NCBI GenBank assembly: GCA_947497585.1
Contig: CANMHG010000004.1
Coordinates: 124,001-188,000 of the forward strand
Length of the DNA: 64,000 nucleotides
Origin: an uncultured Bacillaceae bacterium
GTDB lineage: Bacteria; Bacillota; Bacilli; Bacillales; Bacillaceae_L
Direction of reading: 5' to 3'
The notes below the pieces were generated by a model. The model did not search any database and was not told the origin of the DNA. It saw nothing but the letters and a program-made list of their open reading frames with translations. Both the position numbers and the translations under genes were made by a program. Below, piece by piece: positions 8,616 through 16,398 of the stretch; within the stretch, counting starts at the first letter, position 1, and every line of letters starts with the position of its first letter.

Positions 8616-9308
8616 ATGAATCATTACTTGCAGACAGCAACAGAATTAGCGATTGGCCTCGTACTTCTTTATATACTGACAAAGATATTAGGAAAAACAC
8701 AGTTTTCACAGCTTACACCCTTTGATTTTATTTCTGCTTTAGTTTTGGGAGAATTAGTTGGAAATGCGGTGTATGACCATGATACGAAATTCTATGAAAT
8801 TATCTTTGCGACGCTTGTTTGGGGAGTTTTGATTTATGGAATTGAAATGGCTACACAAAAGTTTAAACGAACTAGAAAGTTTTTAGAAGGTGAACCAAAT
8901 ATAGTCGTACAAAAGGGAAAAATCAAATTTGATGCTTTAAAAAAGGCAAAATTGGATTTAAATCAAATGTTAAGTTTGATCCGACAACAAGGGTATTTTT
9001 CCATTCAAGAAGTGGAATATGCCATATTAGAATCGAATGGGAATATGAGTGTGATGGCGAAACCACAGTATGATAAGCCTAAAAACAGCGATTTGAATTT
9101 ACCGATTAAACCAGCTTATTTGCCATACACCTTTATACTTGATGGAGAAGTAGTCCATAAGAACTTAAAGGAAGCTGGTAAGGACGAACATTGGCTAAAA
9201 AGTCAATTAGCACAGCAACAAGTTAGGGATTATAAAGAAATACTCTACGCAGAATGGAAAGAAAATCAACCAATTTATATGCTGAAGTATGAGAATAAGT
9301 CGAGTTAA
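8616..9308 (+). CDS. DUF421 (YetF/YcaP-family) membrane protein
   Basis: Protein of 230 residues with three N-terminal membrane helices (about 8-25, 35-55, 60-80) and a soluble C-terminal DUF421 domain facing the cytoplasm. The conserved core is FLEGEPNIVVQKGKI, LDLNQMLSLIRQQGYFSI and EVEYAILESNGNMSV. B. subtilis has several paralogues (YetF, YdfS, YkjA type), some tied to sporulation or membrane function, with no agreed biochemical role. AAGGAAAGG lies before the ATG. A terminator follows directly. Confidence 0.82.
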   Translation: MNHYLQTATELAIGLVLLYILTKILGKTQFSQLTPFDFISALVLGELVGNAVYDHDTKFYEIIFATLVWGVLIYGIEMATQKFKRTRKFLEGEPNIVVQKGKIKFDALKKAKLDLNQMLSLIRQQGYFSIQEVEYAILESNGNMSVMAKPQYDKPKNSDLNLPIKPAYLPYTFILDGEVVHKNLKEAGKDEHWLKSQLAQQQVRDYKEILYAEWKENQPIYMLKYENKSS

Positions 9309-9322
9309 TTAGCTTTGAGTGA

Positions 9323-9353
9323 GCGACAGGTGGGGGTATCTGTTGCTTTTTTT
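9323..9353 (+). terminator. Intrinsic terminator after the DUF421 gene
   Basis: GCGACAG pairs with CTGTTGC (one G-T pair), followed by seven T. Confidence 0.8.
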
Positions 9354-9387
9354 GTCGGGATCTGAATTTTACAACCTGAAATTTTAC

Positions 9388-9500
9388 AATACTTGCCGTT
9401 TAGCTTAAAATACTTTCTTATTTTAGCAAATACTTGCCAAGAATGAGCAAATACTTGCAGATTTTACGGTAATACTTGCACATTCGGCGATAATACTTGC
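9388..9500. repeat. Phased array of AATACTTGC motifs, about 21-bp period
   Basis: AATACTTGC occurs at 9388, 9429, 9450, 9471 and 9492, and a decayed copy AATACTTTC at 9409. Steps are 21, 20, 21, 21 and 21 bp. Spacers differ in sequence, though several contain ATTTTA or GC pieces. The period equals two helical turns, so all copies face one side of the DNA. The array fills the gap between two terminators at a convergent gene pair. Confidence 0.8.
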
Positions 9501-9549
9501 TTAAGAACGCATTATTCTTAATAAGGTACGAACCTTCAAACAAACAAAC

Positions 9550-9582
9550 AAAAAAGACCCACTGATTTTAAGTCAGCAGGCC
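9550..9582 (-). terminator. Intrinsic terminator of the carboxypeptidase gene
   Basis: On the minus strand CCTGCTGA pairs with TCAGTGGG (two wobble pairs), followed by TCTTTTTT. Confidence 0.75.
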
Positions 9583-9591
9583 TTCTTCAGC

Positions 9592-11127
9592 TTAGTTTAA
9601 TTTATAAACCTCACTATATTTCTCTTCTAAATATTTTACTAAATAATCAGCATTCAGTTCTTCTCCAGTAACTCTTACGATTAGCTCGCCTGGAGTATAA
9701 AACTTGCCATGTTGGTGGATTTTTTCTTTCATCCAATCCTTAATCTTAGGAACTTCACCATTCTCAATGACTGTATCAAACTCAGGCATTTCTTCTTTTA
9801 TTTTATAGAACAATTGAGCTGCATATAGATTTCCTAGTGAGTAAGAAGGGAAGTACCCTAGGCCACCAAATGACCAGTGAACATCCTGTAATACACCAAG
9901 TGTATCAGTTGGAGGAGTAATTCCTAAGTACTCTTCCATTTTTTCATTCCACACCTTAGGAAGATCTTTCACTTCGATTTCTCCAGCCATTAAAGCTTTT
10001 TCAATTTCAAAGCGAAGCATAATGTGTAGGTTATATGTAAGTTCATCAGCTTCAACACGGATGTAAGAAGGCTCAACCGCATTAATTGCACGGTAAAACT
10101 CATCTAATTCCACATCAGCTAGTTCTGTAGGGAAATGTTCTTTTAAATCACCATAGAAGTGAGTCCAGAATTCTCTGCTACGACCAACTGTGTTTTCGAA
10201 GAAACGTGATTGTGATTCATGAATACCGAATGAAGTACCACCAACAATACCCGTTCCGTTGAATTCAGGATTTACGTTTTGCTCATACATACCATGGCCA
10301 GCCTCGTGAATTGTTCCAAAAATTGCAGAACGTACGTTATCTTTAAGGTAACGAGTTGTAATTCGAACATCACCTGTGTTTACATTTTGAGCAAATGGAT
10401 GAACCGTTTCATCTAGACGACCGCCGTCCATGTCAAAACCTAGTTTAGGTAGAAGAAAGCGATTGAACGCTTTTTGTTTTTCAACATCAAACTCTCTTGA
10501 GAAAATATCTTTTCTCGGTTGGTGTGGTGAAGCCTGAATACGATTTAATAATTCAATGCTTTTTTCACGAAGTTGAGCGAATAACGGTGTAAGTGTATCT
10601 ACTGTTAATCCTGGCTCAAAATCATCTAGTAAAGCATTATAAGGGTGACCTTCATAGCCGACAATCTCAGCAAATTGTTTTCTCATAGCTACAATTTTTT
10701 CTAAGAATGGTTGGTAAATTGAAAAGTCATTCTTTTCACGAGCTTCTGCCCAAGCAACACCAGCATTGTTTGTTAAGACAACAAACTCATTGTAAAGCTC
10801 AGCTGGTATACTCTTTGATTTATCATAATCACGTTTACGTTCACGAACGATTGCTTTTGTTACCTCATCAAGTGTTGCATTTACTTCTGGTTTCGACAAT
10901 TCCTCAAGAAGAGACCCCATTTCTTCTGAGACTGTTAACTTGAAGTTTTCTGTTGAAAGAGTACCAATTGCATTGGCGAAAATGGAACGTCCTTTTTTTG
11001 GTGCCATTACATCTTTATCCCAGCTAAGTAAACCAAGAATACTGTTAATGTGAGAAATCTTCTGATCTAATTCTCTAAATTGTTTTACTAACATCTCTAT
11101 GCTTTCTGTTTCAACTGTATTTGACAT
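9592..11127 (-). CDS. ypwA: M32-family metallocarboxypeptidase
   Basis: Cytoplasmic zinc carboxypeptidase of the Taq/YpwA type (511 residues, usual length about 500). It trims amino acids from peptide C-termini, probably in peptide turnover. The zinc site HEAGH has His274, Glu275 and His278, and the family blocks LSWDKDVMAP, DVRITTRY and GIHESQSRFFEN are present. The ATG follows a strong GAGGAGA. The gene is transcribed alone and has its own terminator. Confidence 0.92.
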   Translation of the reverse strand: MSNTVETESIEMLVKQFRELDQKISHINSILGLLSWDKDVMAPKKGRSIFANAIGTLSTENFKLTVSEEMGSLLEELSKPEVNATLDEVTKAIVRERKRDYDKSKSIPAELYNEFVVLTNNAGVAWAEAREKNDFSIYQPFLEKIVAMRKQFAEIVGYEGHPYNALLDDFEPGLTVDTLTPLFAQLREKSIELLNRIQASPHQPRKDIFSREFDVEKQKAFNRFLLPKLGFDMDGGRLDETVHPFAQNVNTGDVRITTRYLKDNVRSAIFGTIHEAGHGMYEQNVNPEFNGTGIVGGTSFGIHESQSRFFENTVGRSREFWTHFYGDLKEHFPTELADVELDEFYRAINAVEPSYIRVEADELTYNLHIMLRFEIEKALMAGEIEVKDLPKVWNEKMEEYLGITPPTDTLGVLQDVHWSFGGLGYFPSYSLGNLYAAQLFYKIKEEMPEFDTVIENGEVPKIKDWMKEKIHQHGKFYTPGELIVRVTGEELNADYLVKYLEEKYSEVYKLN

Positions 11128-11221
11128 CCCTTTTATCTCCTCTCTTTAGACGGTTATTCATAACAAACCGACTAGTCTATTTTATTAGAACATAAAGAAT
11201 CTAAAATTTCAATCATCTTTA

Positions 11222-11968
11222 TCATACAGTTTTTGACAAAGTATATCTTCCTGAGCAAACCTCAATGCTCATGTCTAGTGAAGGACCTTTAAGATCGCAT
11301 TGAAACGGTTTGACAGGCCCCTCTTTTTGGTGGAACTTTAATAGCACATCACCAATTGGGAGTGATTGTTCTTTAAAGTTAACTTCAGCTTCGTTAAATA
11401 TCTCAGCGAATTTTTTTAATGTAGAATTTGGATCAGATGTATGCAGATGAATCGTAGAGAAATTTGTTGTGCCAGCAGGATGCTTCGTCCATTGTTCCAT
11501 GTTTGTTAGACGAGCATTATCGGTTTCTCCCCACTGAATGAAAAAGGGGAACCTTAATTCCTCATCTTTTATAAAAAGCATGGACCAAGTTAGGGTCGTC
11601 CCATCACTACGTTTTCTACTTCCTGGGACAGGGCCAATAACATTAAATTGCTTGCTTGTCAGTTTTTTAACAAGTTTATCCATATTATCTGTACGAAAGG
11701 CCAGTTGAGAAAATCCTTCACCAATACTTGTAAAATCAGCATAGATTTGTTGAATTAATAGATTATCAGAATTCTTAGCAACTTCGATGTCTTTTATTCC
11801 TATCCATTCAATGTATTGTAAGTGTTGAAAATAACATAAACAGTTATGAGTTCCCCAGTTAGGGTGGTCGCCTCCTGTAAAAGCTTGAAAACCTGCATTT
11901 TTAAAAGCTTCCATTGCCTTTTCTGGAAATTGAGTGAAATGAACAATATGATCAAAAGTTATATTCAA
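11222..11968 (-). CDS. Glyoxalase-like (VOC superfamily) protein
   Basis: Protein of 248 residues matching the Glyoxalase_3-type group: FDHIVHFTQFPEKA at the N-terminus, then YIEWIGI, GEGFSQLAFRT and a second half beginning near TTNFSTIHLHTSD. These are VOC-fold proteins, some acting on small molecules with a metal, but the substrate is unknown. The TTG start is supported by AAGGAGGG six bases upstream. It shares direction with ypwA, with about 94 nt between, and no terminator was seen there. Confidence 0.72.
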   Translation of the reverse strand: MNITFDHIVHFTQFPEKAMEAFKNAGFQAFTGGDHPNWGTHNCLCYFQHLQYIEWIGIKDIEVAKNSDNLLIQQIYADFTSIGEGFSQLAFRTDNMDKLVKKLTSKQFNVIGPVPGSRKRSDGTTLTWSMLFIKDEELRFPFFIQWGETDNARLTNMEQWTKHPAGTTNFSTIHLHTSDPNSTLKKFAEIFNEAEVNFKEQSLPIGDVLLKFHQKEGPVKPFQCDLKGPSLDMSIEVCSGRYTLSKTV

Positions 11969-12064
11969 TTTAATCCCTCCTTTTAGTTTATTTTAGCGGA
12001 GTTATGTTCGGAATGAAACTTTAAGAAGTGTAGTACCGACTATTGTAGTAAAGGGGGAATTAAG

Positions 12065-12589
12065 ATGAGGAAGTTTCTTTTCTTTCTATGGATTGTTTTG
12101 CTGGGAATGGTCTTATTCGGCTGTGGTTCAAGCTCCGGTTCTGGGGCTTCAAATACAGAACCTGATTCACCGGGAATGGAAGGCTATGTAATTAATGTTG
12201 AAGGCGACCGAATTCTTGTAGTTGAGTCGAAAGCTCAGGACTTTAGTTCAACCGGTGGAGTGGAAGAGTTTTATAGTGCAATTTGGTTTTCAAAGGCTCC
12301 TGAGAATATGAAAATTGGTCAAAAGGTACAAGTGTGGTTCGATATTGTGGCTGAATCGTATCCAGGTCAATCTGAAGCGAAAAAAGTGGTTATTTTACCA
12401 AGTGAACGCCCTGAAGGTGCAAATTTAAATGAGGCAGAAGCAATTCGAAAAGCCTTTGAAGCACATGATTCGGAGTACATGGGTGTTACCGCAGTTAGAG
12501 AAGTGAGTTACGAGGCTGGTAAAGATGCTTGGCTGGTTGTGTTAAAGCAAGAGGCAGAAGAGTTTGAAATTGTTGTGAAAGATGAATAA
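12065..12589 (+). CDS. DUF3221 (YobA-like) lipoprotein
   Basis: A 174-residue lipoprotein: signal peptide at about 1-20 with lipobox LFGC, a Ser/Gly linker, then a DUF3221-type OB-like domain (GYVINVEGDRILVVES, IGQKVQVWFDIVAESYPGQ) and a second small part from about 120. It lies on the outer face of the membrane. Function is unknown in the family. AAGGGGG comes before the ATG. It ends at a strong bidirectional terminator shared with the next gene. Confidence 0.72.
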   Translation: MRKFLFFLWIVLLGMVLFGCGSSSGSGASNTEPDSPGMEGYVINVEGDRILVVESKAQDFSSTGGVEEFYSAIWFSKAPENMKIGQKVQVWFDIVAESYPGQSEAKKVVILPSERPEGANLNEAEAIRKAFEAHDSEYMGVTAVREVSYEAGKDAWLVVLKQEAEEFEIVVKDE

Positions 12590-12590
12590 A

Positions 12591-12624
12591 GAAAAACGTT
12601 ACTTCAAGTGGAGTAACGTTTTTC
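12591..12624. terminator. Bidirectional terminator, 13-bp stem
   Basis: GAAAAACGTTACT pairs perfectly with AGTAACGTTTTTC over an 8-base loop, giving T-tracts in both directions. It serves the lipoprotein gene and the convergent membrane-protein gene. Confidence 0.92.
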
Positions 12625-12628
12625 TTCG

Positions 12629-13168
12629 TTATGCTTTGATATTTTTACCTGTAAAGGAAGTGATGCTAAAGCAAGCGATAAACGCAACCGTGGTAACAAT
12701 TAACGCAAAAAATAAGCCAAGAGCAGCCATGAATACGTCATCTCCTGGGAAAGCTGGTTTCAAGTTAACATAACGATATAAAATAATGAGAGAGAGGAAG
12801 CCATAAAAACTACTGCCGACAAGCCCTAGTTTATAACGGTCATATCGAGTTCCTTCCCAATATCGGCTAATCAATATCCATACGTAAAGGCTGAATAGCA
12901 TTGCAGCTAACATAATGAGAAGATGAATAAATGGGATAAACAGTAAGGAAACGAGATATAAGAGTAGTGCTGTTGTTACAAAAAGAAATGCATTTACTAA
13001 GAATAGGAAAATTCCTGTTTTCCATGGACTCTTAAACCAATCCTTTTTGCTCAATCGCTCCATTACTTTTAAATCAAATATTTTAAATCTAGCAATCTTT
13101 CTACTAAAGAGAATAATAAATAGTACGAGGATAAGGCTTAAGAATAATATTGAAGTTAGTGATAACAT
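12629..13168 (-). CDS. Hypothetical membrane protein, five helices
   Basis: Not recognised. Protein of 179 residues with hydrophobic segments near 5-23, 52-72, 74-98, 118-135 and 148-172. A basic amphipathic stretch rich in Lys and Arg (about 24-50) lies in the cytoplasm by the positive-inside rule. AAAGGA precedes the ATG. Single gene between the bidirectional terminator and its own promoter region. Confidence 0.65.
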   Translation of the reverse strand: MLSLTSILFLSLILVLFIILFSRKIARFKIFDLKVMERLSKKDWFKSPWKTGIFLFLVNAFLFVTTALLLYLVSLLFIPFIHLLIMLAAMLFSLYVWILISRYWEGTRYDRYKLGLVGSSFYGFLSLIILYRYVNLKPAFPGDDVFMAALGLFFALIVTTVAFIACFSITSFTGKNIKA

Positions 13169-13319
13169 TTAATTGATCCTTTCGGTTTTAAAAATCTGAT
13201 TAATTAGATTATAGTCATAGATTTTCTGTTCAGTAAAGAAGAAAAACTTTTATCTAACAGGTAGATATTTTATACTTAGCAAGATAGGAATGGTCAAATT
13301 TACTAGGGAGGCATACATA

Positions 13320-13664
13320 ATGGAAAAATCTACACCTGAACAATTGGCTCAGAGACAATTAGATGCATACAATGGAAAGAAAATTGAAGAGTTTTGTGAT
13401 GTTTATACTGATGATGTTGTAGTAATGGATTTTGGGACAAACAAAATCACGCTTGAGGGAAAGGAAGCTTTTAAAGTACGCTATAACAACCTATTTGAAG
13501 CCAATCCTAACCTAAATGCAAGACTAGTCAATAGAGTGGTAAAGGGCAATCATGTCATCGATCATGAACACATTACAGGCAGAGCAGACGGAAACGAATC
13601 CGAAGCTGTTGCCATCTACGAAGTAAACGAATACCAAATCGAAAAAGTCTGGTTTATCAAATAA
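13320..13664 (+). CDS. SnoaL/NTF2-like domain protein
   Basis: Small cytoplasmic protein (114 residues) with a cone-shaped SnoaL/steroid-isomerase-like fold. The pattern is an N-terminal helix (EQLAQRQLDAYNGKKIEEF), YTDDVVVMDF, EGKEAFKVRYNNLFEANP, then beta strands with VIDHEHITG. Members bind small hydrophobic ligands and may isomerise or hydrolyse them; no substrate is indicated. ATG 13320 fits GGGAGG well; the frame is open further up without a ribosome site. A palindromic element lies six bases after the stop. Confidence 0.72.
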   Translation: MEKSTPEQLAQRQLDAYNGKKIEEFCDVYTDDVVVMDFGTNKITLEGKEAFKVRYNNLFEANPNLNARLVNRVVKGNHVIDHEHITGRADGNESEAVAIYEVNEYQIEKVWFIK

Positions 13665-13670
13665 AAATTT

Positions 13671-13723
13671 GGGGCCTGACCCCCGCCGCGTTAACGCATT
13701 AACGTAGCGGGGGTCAGGCCCCC
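13671..13723. repeat. Dispersed GC palindrome, first copy in window
   Basis: GGGGCCTGACCCCC ... GGGGGTCAGGCCCC with centre GCGTTAACGCATTAACG. A further CCGGTGCTTTAAAGTGC remnant follows to about 13740, as if a second unit had been cut short. Confidence 0.9.
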
Positions 13724-13790
13724 GGTGCTTTAAAGTGCTAAAAAATACTTCTTGTTATTTTGGTCAGAGTTGATTAAAATAAGGGTTATC

Positions 13791-13807
13791 ATTTCGTGAC
13801 GCGAAAT
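13791..13807. promoter_or_regulatory. Dyad ATTTCG-N5-CGAAAT before the MATE gene
   Basis: A 6-bp perfect dyad about 40 bp before the exporter start could be an operator for a drug-responsive repressor. It rests on symmetry and position only. Confidence 0.25.
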
Positions 13808-13842
13808 ATTTTACATACTATATTATAAGGACGCTGACTGTT

Positions 13843-15180
13843 ATGAAAGATGAGACGCTTACAACGAAGACATTGTTACTTTTCTTTATTCCCTTAGGGT
13901 TATCTGCTAGCCTCGTGACACTTTCTCACATTATTATAAATAGTACATTAGCACGAGCTGTGGATTCAGAGGTGATCATTGCAACTTACGCGATTGCGAT
14001 GAGTGTATTTGGCATCACTGAACGCCTTGCTGTTATTCTGAGACAAACAACCTCAACTTTGGTTAGAGACCGTGAGTCTTTTAGGAGAATGACACATTTC
14101 TCCTATTATACAATTGGTGTAATCATGATTGTTTCAGCAATCATCGCTTACACTCAAGTTGGAGATTTTGTTTTTTCCTACATATTTGGGGTAAAACAAC
14201 AAGATATGGTTGAACAGATTCAAACAATTTATCAAATATTAATTTATGTAACGATTTTTTCAGGCTTACGGTGCTTGAATCAAGGAATTATCATTTATAG
14301 TCGTCAGACTAAGTGGTTAACCATTGGGATGACTATTCGCCTTGCTGCCATGTATTTATTGTCGATTTACTTTATCAACACTGGAAATATTTCAGGTGTT
14401 ACAGGTGCTTATATATTTTTAGTAGGAATGATGATCGAGTGTATAATCAGCATGGTAGAAGCGAGGACGCTTGTACGTAAGATGCCTGAAAGTAACCTGG
14501 AGCTTGAAAAGATAAATTCAAAGTCTCAGATTTTTAAGTTTTATAGTCCTCTAATGATGTCATCGTTTATTACAGTATTAATTGGCCCGATTATTAATGT
14601 GTTTTTAGGAAAAACGACAGATATTACACTTGCGATTGCAAGCTATACCATTGCACTAAGTATCACGCATTTATTTATTAGCTTCTTTTCTTATACTCAT
14701 CAGATTGTCATAAATTTTTATAAAGATCATGAAGACCAAGTTAAAAAGTTTACTATGGTTATCAGCTTTTTCCCGTTTATATTAATTGCGTTATTTTGTT
14801 ATTCAGGTATAGGGGAATATGCGATGGAGCATTTAATGGGTGTGAATGGACGACTATTAGAGGCAAGCTTACAGTCTCTTCAAGTATTCATGATCATGGC
14901 TTTGGTCTATCCGTTTATTGATTTTTTCAATGGTCTTCTATTAATTAGAAAACAAACGAAAGTAACAATTATATCTCAGTCAACAAACTTAATTTTAACT
15001 GTGATTTTCCTAATTATAGGCATCTCCTTTGCATCTGAATGGAATGGTGTAATTGGAGCGTTTGCCCAATCTCTTGGATTCCTAGCAGAATTAATAGTTG
15101 TAATGGGTATTATTAAACATACAGACAAAATAAAAAGCCAACAAACAAGGGGCCTGACCCCCGGTGGAGTAACGCATTAA
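13843..15180 (+). CDS. MATE-like multidrug/flippase membrane protein
   Basis: Polytopic protein of 445 residues with about twelve helices in two similar halves, resembling MATE/MOP-superfamily exporters. It begins with FFIPLGLSASLVTLSHIIIN, and the second half starts near FYSPLMMSSFITVLIGPIIN. It should use an ion gradient to export a drug-like or lipid-like substrate; the substrate is unknown. The last ten residues (RGLTPGGVTH) and the stop codon are coded by a copy of the dispersed palindrome, so the original C-terminus has been replaced. No partner gene is adjacent. Confidence 0.75.
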   Translation: MKDETLTTKTLLLFFIPLGLSASLVTLSHIIINSTLARAVDSEVIIATYAIAMSVFGITERLAVILRQTTSTLVRDRESFRRMTHFSYYTIGVIMIVSAIIAYTQVGDFVFSYIFGVKQQDMVEQIQTIYQILIYVTIFSGLRCLNQGIIIYSRQTKWLTIGMTIRLAAMYLLSIYFINTGNISGVTGAYIFLVGMMIECIISMVEARTLVRKMPESNLELEKINSKSQIFKFYSPLMMSSFITVLIGPIINVFLGKTTDITLAIASYTIALSITHLFISFFSYTHQIVINFYKDHEDQVKKFTMVISFFPFILIALFCYSGIGEYAMEHLMGVNGRLLEASLQSLQVFMIMALVYPFIDFFNGLLLIRKQTKVTIISQSTNLILTVIFLIIGISFASEWNGVIGAFAQSLGFLAELIVVMGIIKHTDKIKSQQTRGLTPGGVTH

Positions 15181-15200
15181 CGCAGCGGGTGTCAGGCCCC
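15149..15200. repeat. Dispersed palindrome overlapping a gene end
   Basis: GGGGCCTGACCCCC ... GGTGTCAGGCCCC. The left half is read as the C-terminus and TAA stop of the MATE-like protein. The right arm has one mismatch (GTGTC for GGGTC). Confidence 0.9.
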
Positions 15201-15291
15201 AAAATCAAACGCATACTACGTTTAGGGATAGGAAAGCATAAGAGTGGTGTTATGCTTAACACCCAACCAAAACAATGTGGAGGGATATGTA

Positions 15292-15408
15292 TTGAATATT
15301 CTTAGACGCTTCTTCCCTAATTTATATTTAGCTATGGTAAGAGTTTCAATCTTCATTCGTCGTTTAAATATAAGGCTAGGTTGGATTTTACATCCTGTAA
15401 GCGTGTAG
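15292..15408 (+). CDS. Possible 38-residue basic, hydrophobic protein
   Basis: TTG 15292 lies seven bases after GGAGGGA and opens 38 codons ending in TAG. The product has eight or more Arg/His and a hydrophobic middle (NLYLAMVRVSIFIRR), so it could sit on or in the membrane. A good intrinsic terminator follows 40 nt later, which suggests a real transcript. A minus-strand frame also exists here (15222-15428) but has no ribosome site. I recognise no relative. Confidence 0.35.
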   Translation: MNILRRFFPNLYLAMVRVSIFIRRLNIRLGWILHPVSV

Positions 15409-15447
15409 GGATATTTGCATAACAGCAATCACACATTGTCAAAGCAG

Positions 15448-15481
15448 AAAAGGTTAGCACTTTATGGTGCTAGCCTTTTTA
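15448..15481 (+). terminator. Intrinsic terminator
   Basis: An 11-bp stem AAGGTTAGCAC / GTGCTAGCCTT is followed by TTT. It can only serve the small frame at 15292-15408 or the exporter upstream. Confidence 0.8.
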
Positions 15482-15500
15482 CATAGAGTAATGCAGTTTA

Positions 15501-15530
15501 GCACTTTAACGTAGTGGGGGTCAGGCCCCG
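15501..15530. repeat. Half copy of the dispersed palindrome
   Basis: Only the right half, GCACTTTAACGTAGTG then GGGGTCAGGCCCC, is present. It sits about 60 bp before the MerR-type gene. Confidence 0.75.
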
Positions 15531-15587
15531 GGGTTGACATTGACGTTGCGTTAAGGTGTAGAGTTAAGGTGTCAGGAGGTGCCCGAG

Positions 15588-16352
15588 GTGGAATATACGG
15601 TACAGAAATTGGCAAGTTTAGCGGGCGTGAGTACACGTACGTTACGATATTACGATGAAATTGGGATTCTTAAGCCGGCAAGAATCAATTCATCAGGGTA
15701 TCGAATATACAGCCAAGCAGAAGTAGAGCAATTACAACAGATTCTTTTTTTTAGGGAGCTAGATATAAGTTTAGATCGCATAAAGGAAATTGTTACGTCA
15801 CCTTCATTTGATAGTTCCAGGGCCCTTAAGGAACATCGTGAAAAGCTTCTTGACAAGAGAAAACAGTTAGATGCACTCATTGCAAATGTTGAAAAATCGA
15901 TTGCGATGAAAGAAGGGAGAACAATAATGTCAGATAAAGAAAAGTTTGAAGGTTTTAAACAAAAGTTAATTGATGACAATGAGAAGAAATTCGGAAAAGA
16001 AATTCGTGATAAATTTGGTGATGATACTGTAAATAAATCAAATGAAAAATTGAAAAGTATGTCACAGGCTGAGTATGAGGAAGTCAATCGCTTACAAGTA
16101 GTGCTTTTAGAAACATTAGCTGCTGCATTTAAAACGGGAAATCCAGCGGGTGAACTTGCTCAGAAGGTAGCGGAAATGCACAAAAATTGGCTAACTTTTT
16201 ATTGGACTGAATATAGTAAAAAAGCACATGCTGGTCTAGCGCAAATGTATGTAGATGATGAACGATTTACAGCCTACTACGATAAAGAACAACCTGGCAC
16301 TGCTGCATTTTTACGAGATGCGATTCACATCTATACTGGATATAAAAATTAA
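15588..16352 (+). CDS. MerR-family regulator with TipAS ligand domain
   Basis: Transcription regulator of 254 residues. Residues 1-70 are a MerR winged helix (YTVQKLASLAGVSTRTLRYY), 75-110 the dimer coiled coil, and about 120-254 a TipAS antibiotic-recognition domain (EMHKNWLTFYW, GLAQMYVDDERFTAYYD, GTAAFLRDAIHIY). The architecture and length match Mta of B. subtilis, a global activator of multidrug efflux genes, and TipA. GTG 15588 is chosen, eight bases after AGGAGG. The MATE-like exporter upstream is a plausible target, by proximity only. Confidence 0.85.
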   Translation: MEYTVQKLASLAGVSTRTLRYYDEIGILKPARINSSGYRIYSQAEVEQLQQILFFRELDISLDRIKEIVTSPSFDSSRALKEHREKLLDKRKQLDALIANVEKSIAMKEGRTIMSDKEKFEGFKQKLIDDNEKKFGKEIRDKFGDDTVNKSNEKLKSMSQAEYEEVNRLQVVLLETLAAAFKTGNPAGELAQKVAEMHKNWLTFYWTEYSKKAHAGLAQMYVDDERFTAYYDKEQPGTAAFLRDAIHIYTGYKN

Positions 16353-16398
16353 AAAGCTTTACCTGGCACCGTAAATTAGGTGCTAGGTAAAGCTTTTT
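16351..16398. terminator. Bidirectional terminator, long interrupted stem
   Basis: AAAAAGCTTTACCT pairs with AGGTAAAGCTTTTT, with a second stem GGCACC/GGTGC inside. It separates the MerR gene from the convergent EAL-HDOD gene, whose stop codon overlaps the last bases. Confidence 0.9.

Noticed and set aside
9388..9500. CRISPR-like array or a coding repeat
   Set aside because: The repeat is only 9 bp with 12-bp spacers, and the open minus-strand frame has no start codon with a ribosome site.
13791..13807. Claiming control of the MATE-like gene by the MerR/TipAS protein
   Set aside because: The dyad is only 6 bp and does not have the spacing of MerR-type operators between -35 and -10.
15222..15428. 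Minus-strand frame of 68 codons
   Set aside because: No ribosome site and no family features; the plus-strand 38-codon frame has better start and stop signals.
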